From contig JAEXNS010000316.1 of NCBI GenBank assembly GCA_023439605.1, forward strand, positions 1 through 6,908: 6,908 nt of DNA, given 5' to 3'. How positions within the stretch are numbered: position 1 is the first letter of the stretch; each line of letters starts with the position of its first letter. Of the stretch, positions 1 through 6,249 are shown one piece after another. Made by a program: the position numbers and the translations under genes. Source of the DNA: Bacillota bacterium (lineage in GTDB: Bacteria; Bacillota; Clostridia; Oscillospirales; Ruminococcaceae). A model generated the notes under the pieces. It saw only the letters and a program-made list of their open reading frames with translations, was not told the DNA's origin and made no database searches.

Positions 1-1371
1 TGCTTTATTGTTATTTTCAGGTATTAAAACTGTTCCGTCTTTATGTTTATCAGCTGTACCAATTGACAATGCTCTTTCATAAATATTTTGTAAAGTCCAG
101 GCACTTATTCCACCATTAACAACATACTTCCCGTAGTCACCAGCATCATACCAACCGCCTGTTACATCTTGGGATAATGTTTTTTCAACATCAGATCCAT
201 CTACAGAGTATCTATCAAGCCATTGAGATTGTACATAAGCAATATCTGACTCATGTCCTGCTTCTCTAGTCAATTTTGAACGTTCCTGTGTATATCTTGT
301 CGCAACTACATATTCTGATACAATTTCTTGACCACTTCTATTTAAGTAAAAATAATTTAATGCATCATCATACAATCCTTTGTATATATCATAACCAATA
401 TCAAATTTAACACTAGTCTTATCACCACATTTTATAATGTAATCTTTTCCTTCAGTTTTAAAATCGGAGAAGTCAAGAACTTGAATGTAATTACCAGAAT
501 CTGCATCAAATCCTTTGTATTGTGTTTTCCCAGTATAAACTACCTCTCCATCTTTTTCAATTGTAAATGCTTTTTCTTCTTTGTCATCTAAAGGGATTCT
601 TTCTTCACCTTCAAACATAGCATATGTAGCTTTTTTTTGTAATTCAGGAAAATATCCAAGTTGATTTAAGCTTATATCATTATTTACAAATACGTCACCG
701 TCTTCATAATCACCATCTTTAGCATCTAAATCTATTAAAGACATATTGTCAAAGTATATAACTGTACCAGCTGGAAAACACCCACCCAAAGTATATTGTC
801 CATCTCCACCTAAATGGAAAGCCCATTCTGCTACATCTAAACTTTCAAGAGGCTTAAATCTCATTTTAACTTTTTTTGTTTCACCAGCTCCTATTTTTAT
901 AAGATCCCATCCGTTACTGTAAGACTGTTCCCTGTTTGTATATAAATCCAAACCATTGCTATGCCAAATTTCTCCTGCATTTGCAGAACCAACAGTTGTA
1001 GAATCGTAGTTCCCAATTTTAGTGAAATATTGTCCTGCACGTGATGCAGAAATTTCATAAGAAACTTCATAAGTATGTTCTTTAATCAACTTCAGTCCCT
1101 TATGTCTAAATTGGCAATCCCACCTATCTTCTCCTCCATTTGAAATCCCACCTGGATTATTTATTAGTATTTTAAACCTTCCATCTACCATTTCAAAATC
1201 CATACTAGCCGTCCCTGACTCCACTATATGCCAAGGCAAGCCAATACCTTTATCAAAATCAGTTTGCCCCAAAATTTGTCTTGCAAGAGCAGAAAATGGA
1301 TTCATCATAACATTTCCTAAAACGACTATCGAGCCAATTAACGCCAATAATTTTTTAAACTTTTTTTTCAA
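1..1371 (-). CDS. Secreted CBM4 - Ig-like - GH9 cellulase (CelK/CbhA-like), N-terminal part, cut by left window edge
   Basis: Hydrolysis of beta-1,4-glucan (cellulose) outside the cell is the expected role. Reading the minus strand gives 457 codons without a stop. Residues 1-30 are a signal peptide (Lys-rich start, hydrophobic core, cleavage likely after SALA). Residues about 36-222 resemble the family 4 carbohydrate-binding module of Clostridium thermocellum CelK/CbhA (LPWHIVESG near 45, RWDCQFRHKGL, later AFHL). Residues about 228-325 are the Ig-like domain that precedes GH9 (NDISLNQLGYFP near 231). The GH9 domain starts near 331 (YDDALNYFYLNRSG) and shows its N-terminal catalytic signature GGWYDAGDYGKYV at 405-417; D409 and D412 are the conserved Asp pair, the second being the usual catalytic base. 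The proton-donor Glu and any dockerin lie beyond the window. The TTG start at 1371 is chosen because GGAGG lies 8 nt upstream; a TTG two codons earlier is too close to it. Endo- versus exo-action cannot be decided from this part. Confidence 0.93.
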   Translation of the reverse strand, partial: MKKKFKKLLALIGSIVVLGNVMMNPFSALARQILGQTDFDKGIGLPWHIVESGTASMDFEMVDGRFKILINNPGGISNGGEDRWDCQFRHKGLKLIKEHTYEVSYEISASRAGQYFTKIGNYDSTTVGSANAGEIWHSNGLDLYTNREQSYSNGWDLIKIGAGETKKVKMRFKPLESLDVAEWAFHLGGDGQYTLGGCFPAGTVIYFDNMSLIDLDAKDGDYEDGDVFVNNDISLNQLGYFPELQKKATYAMFEGEERIPLDDKEEKAFTIEKDGEVVYTGKTQYKGFDADSGNYIQVLDFSDFKTEGKDYIIKCGDKTSVKFDIGYDIYKGLYDDALNYFYLNRSGQEIVSEYVVATRYTQERSKLTREAGHESDIAYVQSQWLDRYSVDGSDVEKTLSQDVTGGWYDAGDYGKYVVNGGISAWTLQNIYERALSIGTADKHKDGTVLIPENNNKA

Positions 1372-1379
1372 ATTCAAAA

Positions 1380-1384
1380 CCTCC
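1380..1384 (-). promoter_or_regulatory. Ribosome binding site of the GH9 gene
   Basis: GGAGG on the minus strand, 8 nt before the TTG at 1371-1369. This spacing decides the start: the in-frame TTG at 1377-1375 would be only 2 nt away, and no in-frame ATG exists before codon 22, which lies inside the signal peptide. Confidence 0.8.
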
Positions 1385-1511
1385 AAATTGTATAATTATA
1401 TTTTTTCTTAAAAATTTCAAATAAAAAAATGTAAAAAAATAAATAATATTATAATAAAATAGTTTGTTAAAATGACTAAAATATACACATTTATTTTGAT
1501 TTTCATTAATG

Positions 1512-1540
1512 ATTATATCATGTTATTTGATAATTGTAAA
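1512..1540 (-). promoter_or_regulatory. Predicted sigma-A promoter of the GH9 gene
   Basis: On the minus strand, TTTACA (1540-1535; five of six bases match TTGACA) is followed by a 17-nt spacer and TATAAT (1517-1512), with the extended element TGA directly before the -10. Transcription should start near 1505, giving a leader of about 130 nt to the TTG start. This is one of the two best promoter matches in the window. Confidence 0.65.
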
Positions 1541-1570
1541 GTATTTTAGTTATTTTCATTTTATTTTTTT

Positions 1571-1600
1571 TATTGTAAAAATCAATTTTTTTGTACAATA
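1571..1600. repeat. Imperfect inverted repeat between the divergent promoters
   Basis: The arms TATTGTA (1571-1577) and TACAATA (1594-1600) are perfect reverse complements. After one mismatch, three more pairs match inward (AAA with TTT). The right arm also contains the 8-base palindrome TTGTACAA. It lies upstream of both promoters, where a shared regulator could bind. The region is so AT-rich that chance is a real alternative. Confidence 0.35.
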
Positions 1601-1667
1601 CTATTTACAAATTAGTAACAAAAAAATTCAAAAGTCAAGAATTGTTCATATTTTAGAAACATTTATA

Positions 1668-1676
1668 TGATATAAT
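1668..1676 (+). promoter_or_regulatory. Predicted extended -10 promoter of the dockerin protein gene
   Basis: The sequence TGATATAAT is a perfect extended -10 element (TGnTATAAT). No good -35 hexamer lies 16-18 nt upstream, which is tolerated when the extended -10 is present. Transcription would start near 1683, leaving a leader of about 75 nt before the ATG at 1759. Confidence 0.55.
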
Positions 1677-1758
1677 ACAACTATGAAACAAATTTTCATT
1701 TGTATTTTGTTTATTTTTAATAATTTTTTATTTATTTTATTACGAAAGGATGATATGA

Positions 1759-3483
1759 ATGTTACAAAAGCTATTTTCTCAAAAAACAATGTCTTTATTT
1801 TTAGTTTTTTTATTACTTTTTAATTATACTGACACTTTCAAAAAATTACAGTTCGTAAGTGCAACAACAGTTACCGGAGAATATATAACTTGGAAACAAA
1901 GTGATCCAAGATGGGCTAATATTTATTTAAGTGAAAGTAGAGAAAACATGGCTCAAATAGGTTGTGCCGTAACATCCGTAGCAATCCTTGTAGTCCATTC
2001 CGGATGTAGAACGGAAGCAAATTTTAATCCTGGCATACTATGCAATTTTTTAAACTCTAACAAAGGTTTTGATTCATATGGAAATCTATTTTGGGCAAAG
2101 GCAAATGAAATGGTACCAGATTTTAAATTTGTAAAATCTGCAATGTTAAGCGGAACCACACAAGCAGAAAAAACAGATGAAATAAAAAGTTATCTTGACA
2201 ATGGATATCATTTGATTTTAGGTGTAAATGACGGAACACATTGGGTGGCAGTTGATAAAGTTAAGGATAATACAGCTTATATGTTCGATCCAGCAAGAAC
2301 AAATACAAATGTTTTATTTCAAAAATACAATGTATCAGGAGTTAGCAGAATAAGAATTTACAAGGGTTTAAAAAATGCACCAAATCATACAAATACAGTA
2401 ATTACACAACCGCCAATTACTACCAGTAAATTAACAACAACTATAACTACTTCAAATACTAATTATATAACCACTACAATCCCAGAAACATCAAAAACAT
2501 CTACCATAACTACAATTCCTACTTCATATACAAATAACACAACCACTACAACTTTAGCAACATCAAATACAATCAGTTCAACTATATCTTCCTCAACATC
2601 AGTAACCACTACCTCTGTTAAATCAAAATATACAGGAAAATATGTAACTACCAGTCCTTTAAATTTCAGAAGCGGTGCAGGTACAACTTTTCCCATCCTC
2701 TCATCTATTCCCATTTACAGTTTAGTTACCATAGATGAAACAAATGGAAATTGGGGTAAATTAACTTACAAAAATATTACTGGATGGATTTGCTTAGACT
2801 ATGCAATTCAATCTATTTCAGAAAAAGATATTATCAACTTGTATAATATCACCAGCGATCTAAACTATCGTTCTGGCCCTAATACAACATACCCTTCTTA
2901 TGGAATTATTCCCCCAAATACAATTGTGGATATTTACGAAATTAATGGTAACTGGGGTAAAACAATATATAATGATAAAACATGCTGGATTTGCATTGAT
3001 TACGCAAAAAAAATAGAAATCACAAGTCCTAACATAATTAACAATCAAGAAAGTACTATTATAGAAACAGCTACAAAACCTATTACAACTTTAGCAACCG
3101 AAAAAACAACTTCACCTGCTCAAATAAGCACAACAACTGTAACAACTACAGTTCCTCCTCAAACAACCACTATTCCTACTTCTGAAGCAACTACTAAAAA
3201 TGAAATTTATGCCACACCAATTACTTTTATTACAACCGAAATAACATCAACAACTTATCAAACTAGTATTTCAGAAACAACCACATCAGAAGAAATATAC
3301 ACTATTGGAGATATAAATAATGATGGAATTATAAATATTTTAGATCTCAAAAAACTACGCTCTCATTTAAATGGAACAAAGTTAATGAATAACATTTTTC
3401 TAAAAGCTGCTGATATAAATGCCGATGATAAAATAACTTCTTTAGATTTTTTATGTTTAAAAATTCTTATAATGAATAAATAA
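1759..3483 (+). CDS. Secreted dockerin-bearing C39-like cysteine peptidase with two SH3b domains
   Basis: This 574-residue protein is a probable cellulosome-associated cysteine peptidase or cell-wall-targeted hydrolase. Its substrate is unknown. A signal peptide covers about residues 1-35 (hydrophobic 11-22, cleavage likely after FVSA). Residues about 43-203 resemble the Peptidase_C39_2-type papain-like fold: WKQSDPRWAN near the start, QIGCAVTS with candidate nucleophile C69, THWVAVDKV with H161, and MFDPA with D177. A Thr-rich linker (208-292) leads to two bacterial SH3 domains (about 294-351 and 361-418), each with LN(F/Y)RSG, NGNWGK and W-I-C. A second Thr-rich linker (422-510) precedes a type I dockerin (513-574), with calcium loops at 518-529 (DINNDGIINILD) and 552-563 (DINADDKITSLD). 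GAAAGGA at 1744-1750, 8 nt before ATG, supports the start. Transcription ends at the palindrome just downstream. Domain calls rest on motif recognition. Peptidase activity, and whether it acts on protein or peptidoglycan, is inference. Confidence 0.88.
   Translation: MLQKLFSQKTMSLFLVFLLLFNYTDTFKKLQFVSATTVTGEYITWKQSDPRWANIYLSESRENMAQIGCAVTSVAILVVHSGCRTEANFNPGILCNFLNSNKGFDSYGNLFWAKANEMVPDFKFVKSAMLSGTTQAEKTDEIKSYLDNGYHLILGVNDGTHWVAVDKVKDNTAYMFDPARTNTNVLFQKYNVSGVSRIRIYKGLKNAPNHTNTVITQPPITTSKLTTTITTSNTNYITTTIPETSKTSTITTIPTSYTNNTTTTTLATSNTISSTISSSTSVTTTSVKSKYTGKYVTTSPLNFRSGAGTTFPILSSIPIYSLVTIDETNGNWGKLTYKNITGWICLDYAIQSISEKDIINLYNITSDLNYRSGPNTTYPSYGIIPPNTIVDIYEINGNWGKTIYNDKTCWICIDYAKKIEITSPNIINNQESTIIETATKPITTLATEKTTSPAQISTTTVTTTVPPQTTTIPTSEATTKNEIYATPITFITTEITSTTYQTSISETTTSEEIYTIGDINNDGIINILDLKKLRSHLNGTKLMNNIFLKAADINADDKITSLDFLCLKILIMNK
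2380..2634 (+). repeat. Low-complexity Thr-rich linker 1 (coding)
   Basis: Codons for residues about 208-292 are rich in ACA, ACT and ACC, with Ser, Ile, Asn and Pro between them. The segment separates the peptidase-like domain from the SH3b pair. Such Thr-rich linkers are typical of extracellular modular enzymes in cellulolytic Firmicutes, are flexible and may be glycosylated. Confidence 0.75.
3022..3288 (+). repeat. Low-complexity Thr-rich linker 2 (coding)
   Basis: Residues about 422-510 form a second Thr/Ser/Pro-rich linker, with runs such as STTTVTTTVPPQTTTIPT. It joins the second SH3b domain to the dockerin, so the dockerin is tethered on a long flexible arm. Confidence 0.75.
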
Positions 3484-3514
3484 AAAAACGCCCTTAAGGG
3501 CGTTTTTTTATTTA
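3477..3514. terminator. Bidirectional intrinsic terminator shared by two convergent genes
   Basis: This is a perfect 38-base palindrome centred between 3495 and 3496. Its core is a GC-rich stem, CGCCC/GGGCG, around TTAA, flanked by seven A on the left and seven T on the right, so both directions give a hairpin followed by a U tract. It terminates the dockerin gene (plus) and the anti-sigma gene (minus). Both TAA stop codons (3481-3483 plus; 3510-3508 minus) lie inside it at mirror positions. Confidence 0.92.
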
Positions 3515-4911
3515 AGGGGTATTTCAACTTCATTTATTATTAAGGAATAGACATTTTCTAAATTTACAGGTCTTTTAAGATTTAATTTATGAAAATAGAA
3601 GTCATTCATATAATAACTATTTTCATAAGTAATACCATTAAAAACATCACCATTTTTCATTTTTATTGTTATGAACCCATTTTTATAAAAATTATTAACT
3701 AAAAAACTATTATTTTTGCTTATACATAAACCTAAATTAAATGGTGATAACATTATCTTAGATATTGTAGCCTCTTTATTTTCTATATTTACTGTATTTT
3801 CATTTAAATTAAACAAACACTCATTATTTTGAACTATAGGAATATCATAACTCCATGTATCTTCAATAATTTTGTTAAAATCACCATTTGAGTTGTAATA
3901 CCCAAAATTAGTTATCTCGAATTCTAAATTTTCAAATTCATCATAAATCATATAATCCGTTTTAAAAATTTCAATTTGAAGCGAAACAACTTTACTTTCT
4001 TTATCCTGTTTTATATTAATAACTTTATGTCCATCAAAAACAATATTTTGAGTTGATAAACTTCCAAACATGTATTTGTTTGTACTAGTATCTATCAGTT
4101 CTTCTAATTGTAAAGTAAAGTACACATATACAGAATTTATATCAATAAGTACAGCTTGAACTTTAAGGTTATCCTTATTGTTTAAACTTTTACCATCATA
4201 AAGTATGCTGTTGTTGTTTAAAACCCCTAATTCGTCATTATTTAACTGTATCCCATCTTTTTCATACATATCAGAAAATAGAGATGCTGCACCTTTTGTA
4301 TATTTATATTTTTCTTCTGTTAGAACATCATCAACCCTTTTCGTCGTTTCGAAAGGTATTGTAGTAATTAATGGCTCAGTAATTTTATTATTTGTACTTG
4401 TGTTAGTTGTTTTCTGTACATTTTCCATTTCTTTTTTTATTGTACTTTGAACATATTCTACATTTTTTAAATTGTTTTTATCTTTAATATTTTTTTCAGT
4501 ATCCGCAACCAAAGTATTTTGAGTTACAATTTCTGTAATTTTCGAAACTTCAGTTCTTTTTGTAGAGTCATTTTTCTCATTTTTATACGATGTAGTTATA
4601 TTTTTTTCAACTATTTCATTTAAAATAACTGATGTAGTTGTGTTTTCAGTTGTTGTTATCATTGTTTCATTATTTACCTGCTGATCATCTTTCAACAAAT
4701 ATCTAAATCCCGTTTTAGGATCAGAAAAAACAACACCTATAAATAAAGTAACAACCATAGACATCGCCAATATAGATGGCATAAAATTATATTCTTTTTT
4801 CTCTTTTTTTTCTTTAACATAGCTTAAAGAAAGTTTTTTAACTATTTCATCTATTTTTTCCTCTTTAATATCCACTTTTGAAAATGCTTTTTTGTACAAA
4901 TGCTTGTTCAC
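3508..4911 (-). CDS. Membrane-anchored anti-sigma factor with large extracellular domain
   Basis: It probably binds and holds the ECF sigma factor encoded just upstream until an outside signal arrives. In the 467-residue form, residues 1-40 are a short charged cytoplasmic part (KHLYKKAFSKVDIKEEKIDEIVKKL), about 42-63 are one transmembrane helix (FMPSILAMSMVVTLFIGVVF), about 80-200 are a low-complexity Thr/Asn/Lys/Glu stalk, and about 230-467 are beta-rich and recall the paired Ig-like domains of DUF4179/DUF5643 anti-sigma-like proteins; that family link is tentative. I choose GTG at 4911 because AAGGTGG lies 8 nt upstream. A TTG at 4929 would add six residues but lacks a ribosome site. The frame overlaps the end of the sigma gene by 47 nt, which suggests translational coupling. 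No zinc-binding HxxxCxxC motif is present, so it is not a ZAS-type anti-sigma factor. The signal sensed is unknown. Confidence 0.8.
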   Translation of the reverse strand: MNKHLYKKAFSKVDIKEEKIDEIVKKLSLSYVKEKKEKKEYNFMPSILAMSMVVTLFIGVVFSDPKTGFRYLLKDDQQVNNETMITTTENTTTSVILNEIVEKNITTSYKNEKNDSTKRTEVSKITEIVTQNTLVADTEKNIKDKNNLKNVEYVQSTIKKEMENVQKTTNTSTNNKITEPLITTIPFETTKRVDDVLTEEKYKYTKGAASLFSDMYEKDGIQLNNDELGVLNNNSILYDGKSLNNKDNLKVQAVLIDINSVYVYFTLQLEELIDTSTNKYMFGSLSTQNIVFDGHKVINIKQDKESKVVSLQIEIFKTDYMIYDEFENLEFEITNFGYYNSNGDFNKIIEDTWSYDIPIVQNNECLFNLNENTVNIENKEATISKIMLSPFNLGLCISKNNSFLVNNFYKNGFITIKMKNGDVFNGITYENSYYMNDFYFHKLNLKRPVNLENVYSLIINEVEIPLK

Positions 4912-5398
4912 GTTCACCACCACCTTCAACTAACTTTTTTTTAATCATTTCTCTTGCTCTTTGCAATTGAGTTTGTATAGTTGTTTCTTTTATATCTAAA
5001 ATTTTAGATATTTCCTTGATTGAATAATCTTCATAATAATAAAGATGTATAACTATCCTATACTTTTTAGGTAAATCCAATACTGTGTAAAACAAATCAC
5101 CTTCTTCTTTATTTTCAAAGGAAATTTGGTCATCCAACTCTACCACTTTAGTTCTCCAAAATGAAGCTAAAAATGTTTTACAGCAATTTATTGTAACACG
5201 AATAAACCATGCCTTCTCATGTTCTTCATCATTAAAATTAGGTTTGTTTTTTAAAAATCTTAAAAAAACTTCTTGAAATATATCATCTGAATCTGAAGAA
5301 TTTTTACAATATGAATATGCAACTTTATACACTGTATCTCTATGTTTTTCTATAACATATCGTAATTTTCTTTCATTTTCAGTCATTATTGTTTCCAT
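4865..5398 (-). CDS. ECF-type RNA polymerase sigma factor
   Basis: This 177-residue protein should direct RNA polymerase to a set of target promoters once released from its anti-sigma partner. Region 2 spans about residues 14-85, with YKVAYSYCKNSSDSDDIFQEVFLRFL (core binding and -10 recognition) followed by AWFIRVTINCCKTFLASFWR. Region 4 spans about 103-156, with LPKKYRIVIHLYYYEDYS, then the helix-turn-helix EISKILDIKETTIQTQLQRARE for -35 contact. There is no region 1 or 3, and the length is normal for an ECF factor. ATG at 5398 is supported by AAAGGGGG 9 nt upstream; the internal ATG at 5386 is too far from it. The last residues (GGGEREQAFVQKSIFKSGY) overlap the start of the anti-sigma gene and may be shaped by that overlap. 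I see no classic ECF -35 AAC motif upstream that would show autoregulation. Confidence 0.92.
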   Translation of the reverse strand: METIMTENERKLRYVIEKHRDTVYKVAYSYCKNSSDSDDIFQEVFLRFLKNKPNFNDEEHEKAWFIRVTINCCKTFLASFWRTKVVELDDQISFENKEEGDLFYTVLDLPKKYRIVIHLYYYEDYSIKEISKILDIKETTIQTQLQRAREMIKKKLVEGGGEREQAFVQKSIFKSGY

Positions 5399-5407
5399 AT
5401 AAAATAA

Positions 5408-5415
5408 CCCCCTTT
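5408..5415 (-). promoter_or_regulatory. Ribosome binding site of the ECF sigma gene
   Basis: AAAGGGGG on the minus strand, 9 nt before the ATG at 5398. It decides between this ATG and the in-frame one at 5386, which would be 21 nt away. Confidence 0.75.
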
Positions 5416-5476
5416 ATAATAAAACAAATTAAATACAAAAAAAATCACACTTTAAAAAAATTTTTTAATAATATAC

Positions 5477-5485
5477 ATTATAACA
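5477..5485 (-). promoter_or_regulatory. Possible extended -10 promoter of the sigma/anti-sigma operon
   Basis: On the minus strand, TGTTATAAT matches the extended -10 consensus TGnTATAAT. The expected -35 positions hold only weak matches such as TTTCAT. Transcription would start near 5470, about 72 nt before the sigma ATG. In such AT-rich sequence this is a weak call. Confidence 0.35.
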
Positions 5486-5609
5486 TAATTATACTTTATA
5501 TGAAATATAATTTTTTTATTATATTTTATACAAATAAAATATATACTTAAATTATTGCTTATGCCAATAATAATAGTATTTTTCAAGTCTTTTTTATTAT
5601 TTAATATAA

Positions 5610-5639
5610 TTGACAAGCAATCAATTATAATGATATACT
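5610..5639 (+). promoter_or_regulatory. Predicted sigma-A promoter of the ppa-prs operon
   Basis: A perfect -35 TTGACA (5610-5615), an 18-nt spacer, then TATACT (5634-5639) preceded by TGA as an extended -10. Transcription should start near 5646, leaving a leader of about 38 nt. A strong promoter fits housekeeping genes. Confidence 0.75.
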
Positions 5640-5683
5640 TAAATAGTACGTTTTTTAAAAATCTTTAAAAAAGGATGATTTTA

Positions 5684-6214
5684 TTGAATATTTGGCACGA
5701 TATTAATCCAAAATTAATTACTTCAAAACGTTTTTTTGCAGTTATCGAAATTTCTAAAGGTAGTAAAATAAAATATGAATTAGACAAAAAAACAGGAATG
5801 TTGAAATTAGATAGAATTTTATACACTTCAACACATTATCCAGCTAATTATGGTTTTATTCCTCGAACTTACGCTGACGATAGCGATCCATTGGATGTTT
5901 TACTTCTTTGTTCTGAAATAATAAATCCAATGACTCTAGTTGAATGTTATCCAATAGGTGTAATAAGAATGATGGATAACGGTCATAAAGATGATAAAAT
6001 AATAGCCATACCTTTTGAAGATCCTACTTATAATTCTTATAAGGATATAAGTGAATTGCCAAAACACATATTTAATGAAATGATGCATTTTTTTACTGTA
6101 TACAAGGAATTAGAGAATAAAACAACTGCAGTTAATGAAATGGAAAATGTCGATAGTGCCATCCAGATTATTGATAATGATATAAATCATTATATCGAGA
6201 ATTTTTGTAAATAA
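5684..6214 (+). CDS. ppa: Inorganic pyrophosphatase, family I (soluble)
   Basis: It hydrolyses pyrophosphate to two phosphates in the cytoplasm, pulling biosynthetic reactions forward. In the 176-residue form, the N-terminus MNIWHDINPK matches clostridial enzymes. The family signature is DDSDPLDVL with metal-binding D66, D68 and D71. Other active-site residues by analogy with E. coli PPase are E22, K30, E32, R44 and Y56 (NYGFIPRTY), D98, D103 or D104 with K105 (DDKIIAIP), and Y140-K141 (TVYKELE). Length is typical. I choose TTG at 5684 because AAGGA at 5671-5675 is 8 nt upstream. An ATG at 5675 overlaps that ribosome site and would add three residues not seen in relatives. The prs-like gene follows after 35 nt without a terminator, so the two are probably co-transcribed. 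Confidence 0.95.
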   Translation: MNIWHDINPKLITSKRFFAVIEISKGSKIKYELDKKTGMLKLDRILYTSTHYPANYGFIPRTYADDSDPLDVLLLCSEIINPMTLVECYPIGVIRMMDNGHKDDKIIAIPFEDPTYNSYKDISELPKHIFNEMMHFFTVYKELENKTTAVNEMENVDSAIQIIDNDINHYIENFCK

Positions 6215-6249
6215 TTTATAAATTAATATTTTTGAAAGGATTTGATCGA

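Larger units (their letters stand above)
1372..1758. other. Divergent intergenic region between two genes for exported proteins
   Basis: This 387-base stretch is extremely AT-rich, with many A and T tracts. It holds the minus-strand promoter for the GH9 gene, the plus-strand promoter for the dockerin protein gene, and an imperfect inverted repeat between them, all listed separately. I see no RNA gene, no riboswitch-like structure and no convincing coding sequence. The implied leader of the GH9 transcript is about 130 nt and that of the dockerin gene about 75 nt. Confidence 0.7.

Noticed and set aside
1683..1703. Two overlapping short hairpins at the start of the dockerin gene leader (ATGAAA/TTTCAT and ACAAAT/ATTTGT), suggesting a switch.
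   Set aside because: The stems are only 6 bp and almost all A-T, so they are unstable and expected by chance here. No ligand-binding core or terminator follows.
1683..1823. A 46-codon ATG frame beginning at the predicted transcription start of the dockerin gene and overlapping its first codons.
   Set aside because: It would have to be leaderless, is Phe/Ile-rich simply because the DNA is T-rich, and overlaps the well-supported signal-peptide frame. Only its internal ATG at 1755 lies near the ribosome site, and it is too close to it.
2463..2714. Minus-strand open frame of 83 codons opposite the Thr linker, Val-rich.
   Set aside because: It is the antisense shadow of Thr codons (ACA/ACT/ACC read as Val-type codons) and has no ribosome site. 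Similar shadows at 1953-2159, 2860-3048 (minus) and 4205-4450 (plus) were rejected for the same reason.
2635..3018. Repeated segments with RSG and NGNWGK in the dockerin gene, considered as a DNA repeat or recent duplication.
   Set aside because: The similarity is at protein level and matches two ordinary SH3b domains. The nucleotide sequences have diverged, so there is no sign of recent duplication.
5551..5571. Inverted repeat ATTATTG / CAATAAT with a 7-nt spacer upstream of ppa.
   Set aside because: The arms are short and AT-only apart from one G-C pair, and no extension outward or inward is possible. Chance is the simplest explanation.
5641..5660. TACGTTTTTT near the ppa promoter, considered as an ECF sigma target element for the neighbouring sigma factor.
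   Set aside because: It has a CGT-like string but no AAC-type -35 at the correct distance on either strand, and it lies downstream of a strong sigma-A promoter.
6213..6224. AT-only palindrome AATTTATAAATT between ppa and prs, considered as a terminator.
   Set aside because: It has no GC in the stem and no U tract set by a stable hairpin, so it would not terminate. The genes are better read as one operon.
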